From contig CADCXD010000004.1 in the NCBI GenBank assembly GCA_902806575.1, positions 3,410,001 to 3,474,000 of the forward strand: a DNA stretch of 64,000 bases, written 5' to 3'. Below are positions 10,983 through 21,836 of the stretch, piece after piece (the first letter of the stretch is position 1; every line of letters starts with the position of its first letter). The notes under the pieces are model-generated. The model saw only the letters and a program-made list of their open reading frames with translations, searched no databases and was not told the DNA's origin. The DNA is from Jackrogersella multiformis. Lineage: Eukaryota > Ascomycota > Sordariomycetes > Xylariales > Hypoxylaceae. Made by a program: the position numbers and the translations under genes.

Positions 10983-11543
10983 CTAGGTATTTTGCATGAG
11001 TCAGGTGGACTATTAATCAGTTCCAAGAGGCTGCGACCTCATTTCGGTGTGGACGGATTTGTGTGAAAAGAGTGGGTCAACTACCCAAATATTACCCAAG
11101 TATCGGGGTCAAATCGTCCTGAAATTATTACTTACCGATCTGCCTATGTACATACGAAGTACACTAGTGTATATTCACTAATGCAGTAAATTGTTTCGCA
11201 TCTATTCATTTGAGAATTTCATATTCAAATTCACAAGTCGAAGATCGTTTACGATTTGGGCTAAACTGATAATTACCTCTGCAGACGACAGACATGGGTA
11301 CGCGAGATGCAACGAGAGTATACCTTATGTAATATATCAAAGTCGTTCTCGATAGTGACTTACATGATAGCATCCAGGCTGCCATATAGGTAAATAATAG
11401 CTAGTAGTAGCCAAGATCCCAACGGCGCGTCTAGCTCCTGCAGGCGGGAGTAAGCGACATTACAATCCCGAAACCCCCTGAACAAGGCCTCAATACATCC
11501 CAAAGCATCATAGTTGGCCGTCCTATCGGGCGCCTTTACCCGA
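10983..11543. other. Intergenic region upstream of the GPI-protein gene
   Basis: A/T-rich and without supportable genes. It becomes more GC-balanced after about 11400, where the promoter of the next gene begins. Confidence 0.45.
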
Positions 11544-11553
11544 TTTATAAAAG
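11544..11553 (+). promoter_or_regulatory. Probable TATA box of the secreted-protein gene
   Basis: TTTATAAAAG lies about 165 bp before the chosen ATG at 11717, with an A/C-rich leader between them. It is a near-consensus TATA box on the right strand. Confidence 0.5.
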
Positions 11554-11716
11554 GAACATGTGAGCCCTCGGGACCTCACAAAATGTTGATCCTTCTAGTT
11601 CGCGTGCGCGAGTCAATAAGACGGTAACATTGCTCATTAGTTCCCGAATCCGCATTCGTAAGGTCGTTCCTTTACCAACTAATTACATTCTTTTTACAAA
11701 ACCAACACACATCACC

Positions 11717-12395
11717 ATGTACACCAAAGCGATCATTCTCGCGGCCCTCGGCGCCGGCGCATCCGCCCAGATGCCAGCGCTCCTCCCGCGCCAGGCCTCC
11801 AACACCGCCTCGCCAGACTCCGGGCAGTCCTGGACCCCGGAGTGCCGCTCGCGCATCGAGGAGTGGGCCGGAGCGCTTCCCACGCCATCGCCGAAGCTCG
11901 CGAGCGCGCTGGACGACCCTAGCATCTTCGATTTGTCGGAGGAAGGCGTGGACAGCCTGTGCGAAATCGGCGACAGCCTCAAGCCGAGCCTGGCCGCGGA
12001 TTACACTTCTTACAACCTCGAGCTGTACACGTACCTGTCGGCCCAGAGCTCCAACCTCATGGTCCTGGTCACCAGCTGCTCTACCAACATGGCCGCCCCC
12101 TCCTCCGTCATCACCTCCCAGTGGAGCGAGGCGATGGACGTGTACTCCAGCTTCGCGGCCGGGGCCTGCGCCGAGGCCACGGCTACCGGGTCGGGTAGCT
12201 TGTCCGCTGCCACTACTACTACTGCCGCCTCCGGTAGCGGATCCCCAACTAGCACTGCTGCTTCCGGCAGCGGATCCCCGACCAGCACTTCTGCTGCCTC
12301 CGGCAGCCAGTCCTCCACGACCGGCACCACTACCAGCAGCTCGTCGGAGACCGGCTCGGCGACCAGTTCGGGAAGCGCAGAGGGCGTATCTTCGT

Positions 12396-12429
<34 letters not shown>

Positions 12430-12514
12430 TCAGAACGCGAGTCCCAGAGAGACCGGCATGTTCGCCGCGGCCGCCCTGGCCGTGGGAATCCTCGGTGCTG
12501 CGGTGGTGCTGTGA
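11717..12514 (+). CDS. Secreted Ser/Thr-rich protein, probably GPI-anchored to membrane or wall
   Basis: 265 residues from the ATG in context ATCACCATGTA; the longer frame upstream lacks a secretory leader at its start. MYTKAIILAALGAGASA is a clear signal peptide. LLPRQ nearby could be a Kex2-type site. The globular part (about residues 30-155) has four cysteines (PEC, SLC, TSC, GAC) that could form two disulfides. From about 160 to 240 it is almost only Ser, Thr, Gly and Ala, with near-repeats of AASGSGSPTST, typical of an O-glycosylated stalk. The C-terminus is a small-residue site followed by the hydrophobic tail FAAAALAVGILGAAVVL, the pattern of a GPI attachment signal. I cannot name the globular domain. 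Codon use is much more GC-rich than the flanks. Confidence 0.82.
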
Positions 12515-14520
12515 CCGGGCTGCTTAGGTAGTTCACGATACAGTATAATTATAATTATAATGCAGGAGAGAAATTGGCATTGCATCTTGTGAGATCCTGG
12601 CTACGTGTTTGTGACTTGATGGTTTTACCCAATCTATCCATATATTCGTATATACATCTCTTTTCACACAATGCTATTGGTGTGAAGTACTATTAATTGC
12701 TAAGACTATGCGTCCGTTGAGCTGCTGTAGAACCTGTCTACTGCTGATTAACCCCCAGGACGCTCAAGGCGTAAGTCCCGTCTCGTTTTGTACCTGTGCT
12801 TGCTAGGCTGATAAGATGGGTAGGCTCACTACGGACTATCGCTACGGAGAAGGGAATGGATTAACTTTGGTACATAATGGCCGTTATCCCCTTTCAGCTA
12901 CCCCTTTTATAATTTATGTGTCTTGCCATCGATTGCATGGTGGTTAAGGGATGCTCAACTTAATATAATTGTAGAGGAGAAATATGTGTATCTGAGGGGA
13001 ATATGGTTGAGTTAAATAAGCCATCCACCATATGTGGTTGTTCAATATCATTCTCATTGCCCAAAGAGGCGGCTATCGTACTATTCGATACAGCATACCT
13101 AGGTACTTGTAACTCTACCGTCTAGAAACTTAGTTCTGTGTCTTTCTTCGATCTTAATGTTACGGTTAACCTCGAAATTGAGTCTTGCAACTCCTAGACC
13201 CTGGAAGTTTTTCTAGCGATGTTTCTGTATTGAATCCAACTTGCCCAAGCCCTTACCACTCGATACCATTCTCCATATGGGGCGAGATGGACGGGGTCTC
13301 GTCACTCCGCATGAGAGATATGGTCGCTGTTAACGACTACTAGCTGCCGATATTCCTGTTAGACTACGATAATAGCCGTTTCTATTTTGCCTTACCTATG
13401 TTAGGTACATCTCAAGCCCACCGGCACCTTTTTTCAGGCCACAGCATTGATTCTTTAGCTGCTTATAGTGTAAGAAAGACGAAGTCAGTGCGAAAGATAT
13501 GAATCCGCGACGAGTATTTTCAGATGACAGGTGTATGAAGGTAACTACGGAAGAAGCCAAGCGTCCACGGCGGAGTGTACTAGGGCGAGAGGTGGTTCTG
13601 GTACCCAGTGGAAGGATTTCATTTTTCCTTCAATGGTTGCGTGGCGATAACGTGCTCTGTAGCCGAGGCATTAGCCATCAACGCCTCCGTGGGGATTTTG
13701 TCAACTAGTGACTTCGCTAATCAGCTTGTTAAGCATGATACATGGCGTGTCAGAATGTTCATATGTGATATTAGACGATTACATACGTCCGTATGTAGCG
13801 ATTTTAGGGATTGTGACGCCTTGTGCCTTGGGAGTCGATGGAAAAGATTGAATCTAAAGTAGTGTTGCTTATTATTCTTGAACGACTATATCACAATGAA
13901 TCCAAGGTCGAGGATGATCCTTCGCGCTAAACGCACATGGGGTAACATAACAGCCCATTAGTGTCCGATGCAGATTTCGAGGACGATAAACCCATCATTA
14001 AACGTCTTGACGGGAAGGGAAATGACTGGTTCCGCCCGAAAAAGATAGTCCATAAGCGAGGAGCCAGCTCGCAGAAATCAAGATGCCTTTAAGGCATGTA
14101 TGTTATGTGGGGATAGTATTGGATGAATAGGGCCCATAGTGGTTCGAAGTGAAGTAAAGGAAAATAGGAAAGGAGTGATGATAATTAGTTATGATATATT
14201 TAACGCCGTAGAGAAAATAGAAGGCGTGGAAATGAAGGGAAGTCCTATAGTTGCGGGGAGTAGGAGAGTTATATATGGCAAAGTGTCCAACTTAGAATAA
14301 AAATAAAAATATCCAGGTCCTTTAGTGACTCATATAAGCAAATCATGTACATCTGCGGGATACTTGGGTAATTTAACAAATAATGTTATGTCCAAACGTA
14401 ATCTGAATATGTCCTTAGCAGGTAGCGAGATGTTAACTCCTATGAATCCTAATATTTTTGCTGTTGGCTGACTCTTGGATCAAAATGGAAAAATGCTGTA
14501 AACCATCCTACCCTTAATAT

Positions 14521-14542
14521 ATACTAGGTATATACCTAGTAT
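14521..14542. repeat. Perfect 22-bp palindrome
   Basis: ATACTAGGTAT followed by its exact complement ATACCTAGTAT, with no spacer. It is one of the longest members of the CTAGGT-type palindromes scattered through the intergenic DNA. Confidence 0.7.
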
Positions 14543-16301
14543 CCAGGTATAGGTAAGTAGGCTCGCATGTCTTAGCCAGGCCATGCCTTTCTTCATCGAT
14601 ACTTCTATATTATATAGCTGAACTTGAACAGTCAGTGGACGAAGGTCTGGTGGTCTGGTATTGTCCACCATACATCCCTTTTTCCAAGCTTTCTAATTAT
14701 ATACTCATCGCGAAACAGGTGTTAGATCACAAGCCAGCTATGCCTACCGTTCTGCCACCTCCAATATGGTTATATCTTGATCCACGCTCTTCATAAGATT
14801 CAGATATTTACGAGGTTACTAGTATTATGACCCAGCTAAGTTGTGCTGGCTACTGGTTATCGTATATTGTCACTCGGTGGCGAGGGCTCATCCCTCCTTG
14901 CTCCAAATGGGATAATGCCTTCGCCAGAGATCATCACCAAGCACTCAGTGAACTTTCTCCTGTATCCCGCCAATCTCCTTCGGCAATCCTCAGTTCATGC
15001 TGGTGTCTTGAAATCATCGGAATTGTAGCGAACCGCCGGAGGACCTCCTTGACGATGAGAAATGTGACAATAAATTTCGACACGGAATACTAGAACAGCT
15101 GAACGGATGTGATTATGATCCCGAACACGTTCAAGTAGGTCATGAGTGAGCATAACCGCTTGATAGCGAGGGAGAATGGAAAGCCTATATACGGAGGACC
15201 GCTTTATAGACTAGACTCACTCCGGGTCTGCCTTTGAATAATCATCCCTAGTGTAGAGGGGGAAACTGGAAAGAATGCGTAAACTTGGCATGATAGCCAC
15301 TATGTAGCTGTTAGATTGTTTGGTTTCGGTTGGGTTAACAACGATGCCACCACATTAAGACCACCAAGTAAGCAATCAGATTTCGTATTCACCAGACTGA
15401 CAGCTGTATGGAGACGCCACAGGAGACGCTTGGCAGGCCTCTGTACAACGACTTGACACGAACAGCTGTCGGATGCCGGTAGGAGGCCCTCGGTAGAATA
15501 GCCCTGTCGATTTCCAGGGGGGCATGATCTATTTAATTCGATTTGAGTTCATACCTAGGTGTAGGTATCCAGATAGTTGTCTGAAGCATATTAGCGCCAA
15601 CTGTTCCATTGGCTTCTGGCGTCCAGCGCTTATACATACCTGGGTAATACAATACGGCCTGCTATGTACACTAGTCAAGCCCTTGCGTTGGTTGTACTAG
15701 TTGGTATGGAGTCAGATGACGGGAAGCGCTAGAGTCATGATGGCTTCGGCTATAATTTCTTTTGCCGCGACGTAATACTTAGGGAGCGGTGTCAAGCATT
15801 GCTGTAACACAGGAGCAATGAATGGCTATTATAGAATAAACAAGGGTTTGGAAGGTTTTCGCCGGGCGTAGCCGCTCGTGGCTTTTTAGCCAATCATCTT
15901 ACATGGCTGCCGCCATTCTGACATGGCTATTTAGCCGATGGCGGACGATAGCAAACGGGACGTTTTGAATAGGTATTTGAGATTTGACGAGTGATAAAAG
16001 ATAAGTGATGAGTACCTAAAATTGTCAAATATTTATTGTGTACCAACTACCAACCTGCAAACCTAGCGAAAAACATCTGTAATATGAATTTTAATTGACA
16101 TGTCTAGGTACCTAGGTATTTATGTATCATAAAACTATTCCGAAGTACCTACCTAGGTACAGCAGTCCAACGTTCTAGAAAAAAGAGCGCATGGCGACAG
16201 CCAATGACGAGTGGGCTGAGGAACTGAGATATTTAATTGGCCAATATATCTCGGAAGACCCATAAAATAACGACCCTTATGTAATGATCTACATGTACTT
16301 A

Positions 16302-16324
16302 TACCTACCTAGTGTAGGTAGGTA
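16302..16324. repeat. 10-bp inverted repeat with 3-bp spacer
   Basis: TACCTACCTA, GTG, TAGGTAGGTA. It shares the core of the dispersed TACCTAGGTA-like motif. Confidence 0.65.
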
Positions 16325-17798
16325 CGAAGCACATAGTGGGTTTCCTCTTTCAACTTTTCTATTCTTAGATAATTCTTCAGCAGATCGACCCTACATACAC
16401 GAATACAGTCATTGTATTCAACATTCAACAGGATAACAGCATCTTTCAGAATAAGCAAATATGTTTGTTAGGGACAAGCATGCGAGTTATTGGGATATGT
16501 AATTATTTTGAATCTACCAACTCTCAAGGTATGAGTGCTTCGGATGCAACAAATCGTCACTTTTCTCGACCAGTTTGTGAGCCTCATGACGCAAAATGCT
16601 GGCCGGAACTATTCCTTGCATACAGCAGGCCTGCGCCTATGCGACCCCGAGGCAAACACTTAGGTACCGGAAAGACACGGTAATATGCAGCCCCGATCTA
16701 GATTACCTACCTTAGGTACATTAGCTGCTTAATGTAGCATTTCAACCTTGATCATGTCTACCGATATCGTCAGAGGTGTTGCAGTTCTTCTCACTGGACT
16801 ACCTAGATGCCCATGATGAGTGGGTTACAGGGAAATCGCGTACCTTGCAAAATCATAATCTTTGAAAGATGAACGCCATGCAATTTTCGCTCTGGCGTTC
16901 CTTTGATCGACCATGTGCGGCCAAATCAGTAGTCCTCAAATACCCTCGTTCATGTTGGAGGATGGGAAGAGGCCCGCTTGATATCCCACGGATAAAAACC
17001 ATCGATGTAGGTAAACTTCCTTGACAAGCAGTGAATCCCATTATTAATACGATATATGTATCTAGGTTATAATTTAAATCATGAGGTCAACATCCCAGTC
17101 AAGTACCTACCTATGCCAGCTGAGGAGTTTGTCTGGCGAAAGCGCGCGGACAAAGAAATCGACTGGCTAAGAATCACCGCCAGCGCTTAGCTAGTTCTCT
17201 ACACCGCGCGTAACATTCATGAACGACCCCAAGGGACAAAGAACCCTCTAATTTCGTGTGGAAGACGAAACAAAGACATGTCAATTCTATTCTGAAACTT
17301 GACCTGTCCTGGTAACCTGTCCCTTGACTGGTCGTCAGGTTGTCGTTATGACCATGAGGTGTGTCGTGGTTTAACAATACTCGGCCTCTCTTTTATCATC
17401 GACCACCCTCCCATTCATTGTACTCTACAACCTTTCTACACATTTACACACAACCACCATTTTATTGTTATTAATTTCCTTATCACCTTTTTGTGTCATT
17501 GATGGAGTAACGGAAAACAATAGATCATTGAATGAATCACGACACTGTTTCCTTTCTACCAATTGTTCTCCTTACCACATTTCTTTCTACAAAAACTTCT
17601 TTGACCATACCTTTTTCTACTATCGCCTTACATACGGACCGCCATACAATACTACACAAAATCCTCACTGGTACGCCTGGTGCGGTTAATCAGAAAGCGA
17701 ACCGACTTATCAGAAAATTCAGTTCTACATTGTACTTTTAATACACTCTTTTCCATTCTTCATCTATACTATTTGAACAGATACGCCAATCCGCGCTC

Positions 17799-20102
17799 AT
17801 GGCGATCTTTCGAGAAAAGGAGGGCTTTCCTCAAGTACCTCCCTCACTAAGACACGATGCATACGATACGAAGGACATTCGCAAGATGAAGATTCGCGAG
17901 CTGCTATCCCAGAGCTCAGCCAAGGGCATCACTCCCTACCTTGGTCTCGGTTCGGGACTCTCGCAGATCTGGTTCAACCGGTGGACTGTGCTACTCCTCT
18001 TAGTTCTGGTCAACTTCCTCCTGACCATAGGAAGTCTGAATACCAACCTCGACGATGCCAAGGTGAAGGCTTTGTCGGCATGTACGAAGGTTGAGGACAT
18101 TGGTAGTGCCATGGCCTCGATGCCTCATTACTTGTCCGTCGGTGTTAACCGTCTCACCGCATCTGGTATTACAGAAGCCGTCCAAGGCTTGATGACCATC
18201 CTTGATATGATCCTCACCGGTGTCGAGCAGCTTATCCTCTTCGTTATCGGCATGATGACCGACACCTACATGTGCTTGATCAGCATGGTAGTCCATGGGG
18301 GACTGAACGCCTCTGCTCTGGCTATTACTGAGACCACCGAAGCCATGAATGACGCTATTGACGGTATTGCCTCCGCAATCAACGGTACCGCTGATGATCT
18401 CCAAAAACCAGTCGACACCATGTACTCGATCGTCAACGGTGCTCTGAACGCAGGCAACCAAGCCACGAGTGCTGTTGGGGGAGCTCTTGCAACCGCTACG
18501 CAAGCGGCTGGAGGGGCGGTCGAGAGCGCTGTCGATGGCATAGGAAGTCTCTTCGGCAAACGAGTTGACCTTCCACCAAAGCCAGAAGTCGCTGGCGATA
18601 TCAAAGCGATCGCTGCGAAGCTCTCAAGCGTCAACATCAACACCACCGGCTTCGTCTCGGACTTGAATACTCTCAACAAGGAACTCCCAGATTTCGACGA
18701 CGTCAAGAATCTCACCGCCACTGCCGTGTCGTTTCCGTTCAACCTCATTCGAGAACAGCTCAACAAAGCCTACGGAAATTGGGCGTTTAACGACAGCGTA
18801 TTCCCTGTCGCCCAGAAGGAGGGTCTGTCCTTTTGTTCCGACAACTCAGGCATCAACGATTTCTTCGATGCACTGTACGAGATCGCTCACACTGCTAAGA
18901 TCGTAGCAATCGTGGTGCTGATTCTCCTTGCGATTGCCGCCTGTGTTCCGATGGCCTATATGGAGATACGCCGATGGCGTCGTGCCCAAGTCTGTTCTAC
19001 GGACGCACACGATGACATGGATCTCGTCTACATGGTCTCACGCCCTACCTCATCTCGGGTTGGATACTGGATTGCCTCAAAGTTTGGCGAGAAGCGCAGA
19101 CTCCTAGTTCGTTGGTGTATTGCATACGCAACATCTCTTCCGGCTCTCTTCGTCCTCTCTCTCGCGCTGGCCGGATTTTTCTCTTGCTTCTGCCAGTGGA
19201 TCCTTTTGCGATCAATCGAGAAGGAGGTTCCAGCACTCGCCAGCCAGGTTGGGAACTTCGCCGACGAGGTTGTCAGCTCCCTGGGCAACATTTCGCAGAA
19301 GTGGGCGGACGATGCGAACGGTGTCATCGGCTCGTTCAGCACGGATATCAATGATGATATCCTCGGAAAGGTCATGAATGGCACTGCTGCCGTCAACAAC
19401 ACTCTTAACACTTTCATGAACGAGATCGATAAGGGTTTAACCACTGTCTTCGGCGACACAATGTTCAAGGATCTCGCCCAGAACACCGTCCGATGCCTGA
19501 TCGGGTTGAAGGTCGAATCTGTCCAGAAGGGCCTGACCTGGGTGCACGACCACGCTCATGTTAACTTCCCCACATTCCCTAACGATGTCTTCTCTGTCGG
19601 CGCTGCTAAGTCTATCTCTGGCGACTCGGATATGTCGACTTTCCTAGCCTCGCCCAGCAGCGTCTCGACCGACGAGGTCACCGGCGCCGTCACGCATGTC
19701 ACGGACTGGCTACACAACAACATCGTCCAGGACGCCCTAGTTTCCACAGGTCTGCTCCTCGTGTACATCATCATCGTGCTCATCGGCGTGATCCGCACCC
19801 TAGTCGGCCATAACGACGTCGCGGGAGACACACGCAGGATGCGCATACAGAACTTCGACGCCTCCACAGAAGCAGCGCCGCAGCAATCTGCCCCCAGGGA
19901 TAGAGGTACGCCCGTGAACCTTCCGCAATTTGGAGGCCCCGGCGATGCAAGCGCACACCCCGACCGCTACCACGGGTCGCCATTTGGAAGGGACGACGCC
20001 TTTAGCCACGGGGCTGTGCACACCGGGCCTGTGACGACCGAGGAGGCGCCCCCGTATACCCGCAGCAGCAGCTACGTCCAGTACGGCGACGCGAAGCGGT
20101 AG
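17799..20102 (+). CDS. prm1: Plasma membrane fusion protein Prm1
   Basis: Multi-pass membrane protein needed for plasma-membrane merger during mating and, in filamentous fungi, hyphal or germling fusion. A single exon of 767 residues. The start (MAIFREKEGFPQVPPSLR) and the YLGLGSGLSQIWFNRWTV segment look like the family N-terminus. Hydrophobic segments lie at about 63-82, 132-162, 368-392, 440-472 and 646-670, with two long extracellular loops between them. The loops carry many N-glycosylation sequons (NAS, NGT, NTT, NLT, NDS, NNT). The C-terminal tail after about residue 675 is Pro/Gly/Ser-rich and cytoplasmic. A long pyrimidine-rich 5' leader precedes the ATG. The family is usually about 650-770 residues, so this is full length. 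Confidence 0.93.
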   Translation: MAIFREKEGFPQVPPSLRHDAYDTKDIRKMKIRELLSQSSAKGITPYLGLGSGLSQIWFNRWTVLLLLVLVNFLLTIGSLNTNLDDAKVKALSACTKVEDIGSAMASMPHYLSVGVNRLTASGITEAVQGLMTILDMILTGVEQLILFVIGMMTDTYMCLISMVVHGGLNASALAITETTEAMNDAIDGIASAINGTADDLQKPVDTMYSIVNGALNAGNQATSAVGGALATATQAAGGAVESAVDGIGSLFGKRVDLPPKPEVAGDIKAIAAKLSSVNINTTGFVSDLNTLNKELPDFDDVKNLTATAVSFPFNLIREQLNKAYGNWAFNDSVFPVAQKEGLSFCSDNSGINDFFDALYEIAHTAKIVAIVVLILLAIAACVPMAYMEIRRWRRAQVCSTDAHDDMDLVYMVSRPTSSRVGYWIASKFGEKRRLLVRWCIAYATSLPALFVLSLALAGFFSCFCQWILLRSIEKEVPALASQVGNFADEVVSSLGNISQKWADDANGVIGSFSTDINDDILGKVMNGTAAVNNTLNTFMNEIDKGLTTVFGDTMFKDLAQNTVRCLIGLKVESVQKGLTWVHDHAHVNFPTFPNDVFSVGAAKSISGDSDMSTFLASPSSVSTDEVTGAVTHVTDWLHNNIVQDALVSTGLLLVYIIIVLIGVIRTLVGHNDVAGDTRRMRIQNFDASTEAAPQQSAPRDRGTPVNLPQFGGPGDASAHPDRYHGSPFGRDDAFSHGAVHTGPVTTEEAPPYTRSSSYVQYGDAKR

Positions 20103-21296
20103 GGCCGCAAGCTAACGTCGCCTGGCTACACGAGCGCAGGGGAGCCCGAACGAGTGCATGCGAAGGCTGAGGATCCGTTCCGAGACCCGAAGCCTTATTA
20201 GGCGTATACCGGTAGTTGGGATCTACGTCTATCCTACCCATGATCTAGTATGACTACTACCTACCATTACTCGAATAAAGGTGGTTTCATATGTATCATC
20301 AAACTCTTTGTGTTCTTTTCCTTTGTCTGCTTTTCTACCAGCGATTTGATTTTTACGGCATGCATATACTCATACCCATACCCATACCCATACATACACC
20401 GCACCACACATACATCGATCCTTACTCTCCCTTAATTTCGACACACTGGATCTCACTCCTTCACGAGTCTCCGCACTCCTCAGGACACTCGCACACGGCG
20501 CGGATGGGTAGCATTGGATGAGCAGCAGCATCATCATAACCGGCGTTTGCATGGCGTTTAGCATGGCATGATATCACAACTGCATTAGGCATCATCGTCC
20601 TCATTACTAGGAGGACAACAGGAAGACCCAAGAGAGATCAGGTATCTCGGCTTACGCCAAACCACACAGCACAGCGTCTCTGTGTTATGTTATTCGTAAT
20701 TGTCTATGGTCTATACGAGGTGTCCGTCCCTAGGATGAACTGGAGGGAAGGGAAGGGAATGGAAGGGACGAAATTGGCAGTTAGAAACCCCCGGGCTGTA
20801 CGATATGTGATACCACAGGGCTAGCAATAGCGACGAAACCAATACGTGCCTTAGAGCTACTATATCAAACCTATCTTACTAAGTGAAGTCCAAGTGCATG
20901 TTTCGATCCTCGTGGTGATATATATAATATTAGAAGCTGCCCACAATGAATGCCATTATCCAAGACCTACAAGGTAGGTAGTATATATGTCAAGAACATA
21001 GCACCCATCTGGAAACCATGTAGACCGTAGTAGCAAGATAACATCGCGAGTACACCATTCGAGAGCACATATCACATGCGTAGAATCCACAATCCATAGC
21101 AATTTCCCTTCTTTCTCGAAACAAAAAAGGCGCTATCTACTGCTCATAATACCCATAGCTATACACAAAACATACATAGAAAAGCAAAGGACACCACATC
21201 ACATTACCGCGTAATCATAATGCCCGCCAGCCCACAGGCACAAGCGTAAGCATAAGTAAAAAAAGACACCAGCAGCGCGTAATAAATAGCAAGCCC
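20103..21296. other. Intergenic region, PRM1 3' side
   Basis: The first 250 bp are probably 3' UTR. A (CCCATA)-type hexamer repeat lies at about 20370-20395, followed by simple A/T-rich sequence. No gene is supported. Confidence 0.5.
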
Positions 21297-21836
21297 TCAC
21301 AACCTCGGTCTTGACGGCGACGGCGACGACGACGGCGTCCGGTTCGCCGTCTTCTTGGGGCTGTCGTCCTCGGTGGAGCTCCACTCCAGGGCCACGGCGT
21401 CGCCGAACAAGATGTAGCGCTTGCGCTTGCCGATGCGTTGGGTGGATGTTCTGACGGCGAGGGGAGCTCGTGGGTTCTTGATGCGGACGATATTGAAGTC
21501 GGGAGGGGTCCCCGGGCCGTCTGCCTGGGTGGTGGTGGTGTTGTGCGAGTGTCTTTCGAAGGCGGGGAGTTGTTTATCTGTCGGCGTGGTGGCGTTGGTG
21601 GCAGGAGGACGATATTGGTTCGGGGCGACAGGGTTCTATCCTGGTGCTTTACGTTGGGGGGAGGAGTATGGGAAGCTGGTGAGGTCTTTGGAAAACTGGA
21701 GGTCCAAACGTTGTAGGGCCTGTATGTTCTTTGACAGATAATTCGACCGCATGGCGTCGACCGCAGAAGGCATGGTTCGAGGCGGGGTCTTCTCGGTCGG
21801 CTTATCTTGCCCTTTCGGTGCGGCGGCGCTGTTCTC
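21297..21836 (-). other. 180-codon in-frame tail beyond the Pex14-like stop (possible spliced extension or separate small gene)
   Basis: On the minus strand the Pex14 frame continues after TAG (21839-21837) for 180 codons to TGA at 21299-21297, broken only by one TAG at 21638-21636. The translated tail looks protein-like: a Lys/Pro-rich linker, then MPSAVDAMRSNYLSKNIQAL, then IVRIKNPRAPLAV and RIGKRKRYILFGDAVALEW, ending SRPRL. The internal TAG lies in a possible 75-bp intron (21652-21578; GTAAAG donor, GACAG acceptor) whose removal keeps the frame. The first TAG could itself be the acceptor of an in-frame 54- or 84-bp intron. An alternative is a separate gene starting at ATG 21773 (133 residues after splicing). 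I do not recognise the domain. Confidence 0.4.

Larger units (their letters stand above)
12515..17798. other. 5.3-kb gene desert
   Basis: No convincing gene on either strand. Frames at 13499-13862, 14827-15093, 16465-16683 and 17174-17377 are short, lack homology I can recognise and lack coding character. The region contains palindromes built on CTAGGT (14521-14542, 16302-16324), several TACCTAGGTA-like runs around 16110-16160, and a pyrimidine-rich leader from about 17380 that belongs to PRM1. Confidence 0.5.
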
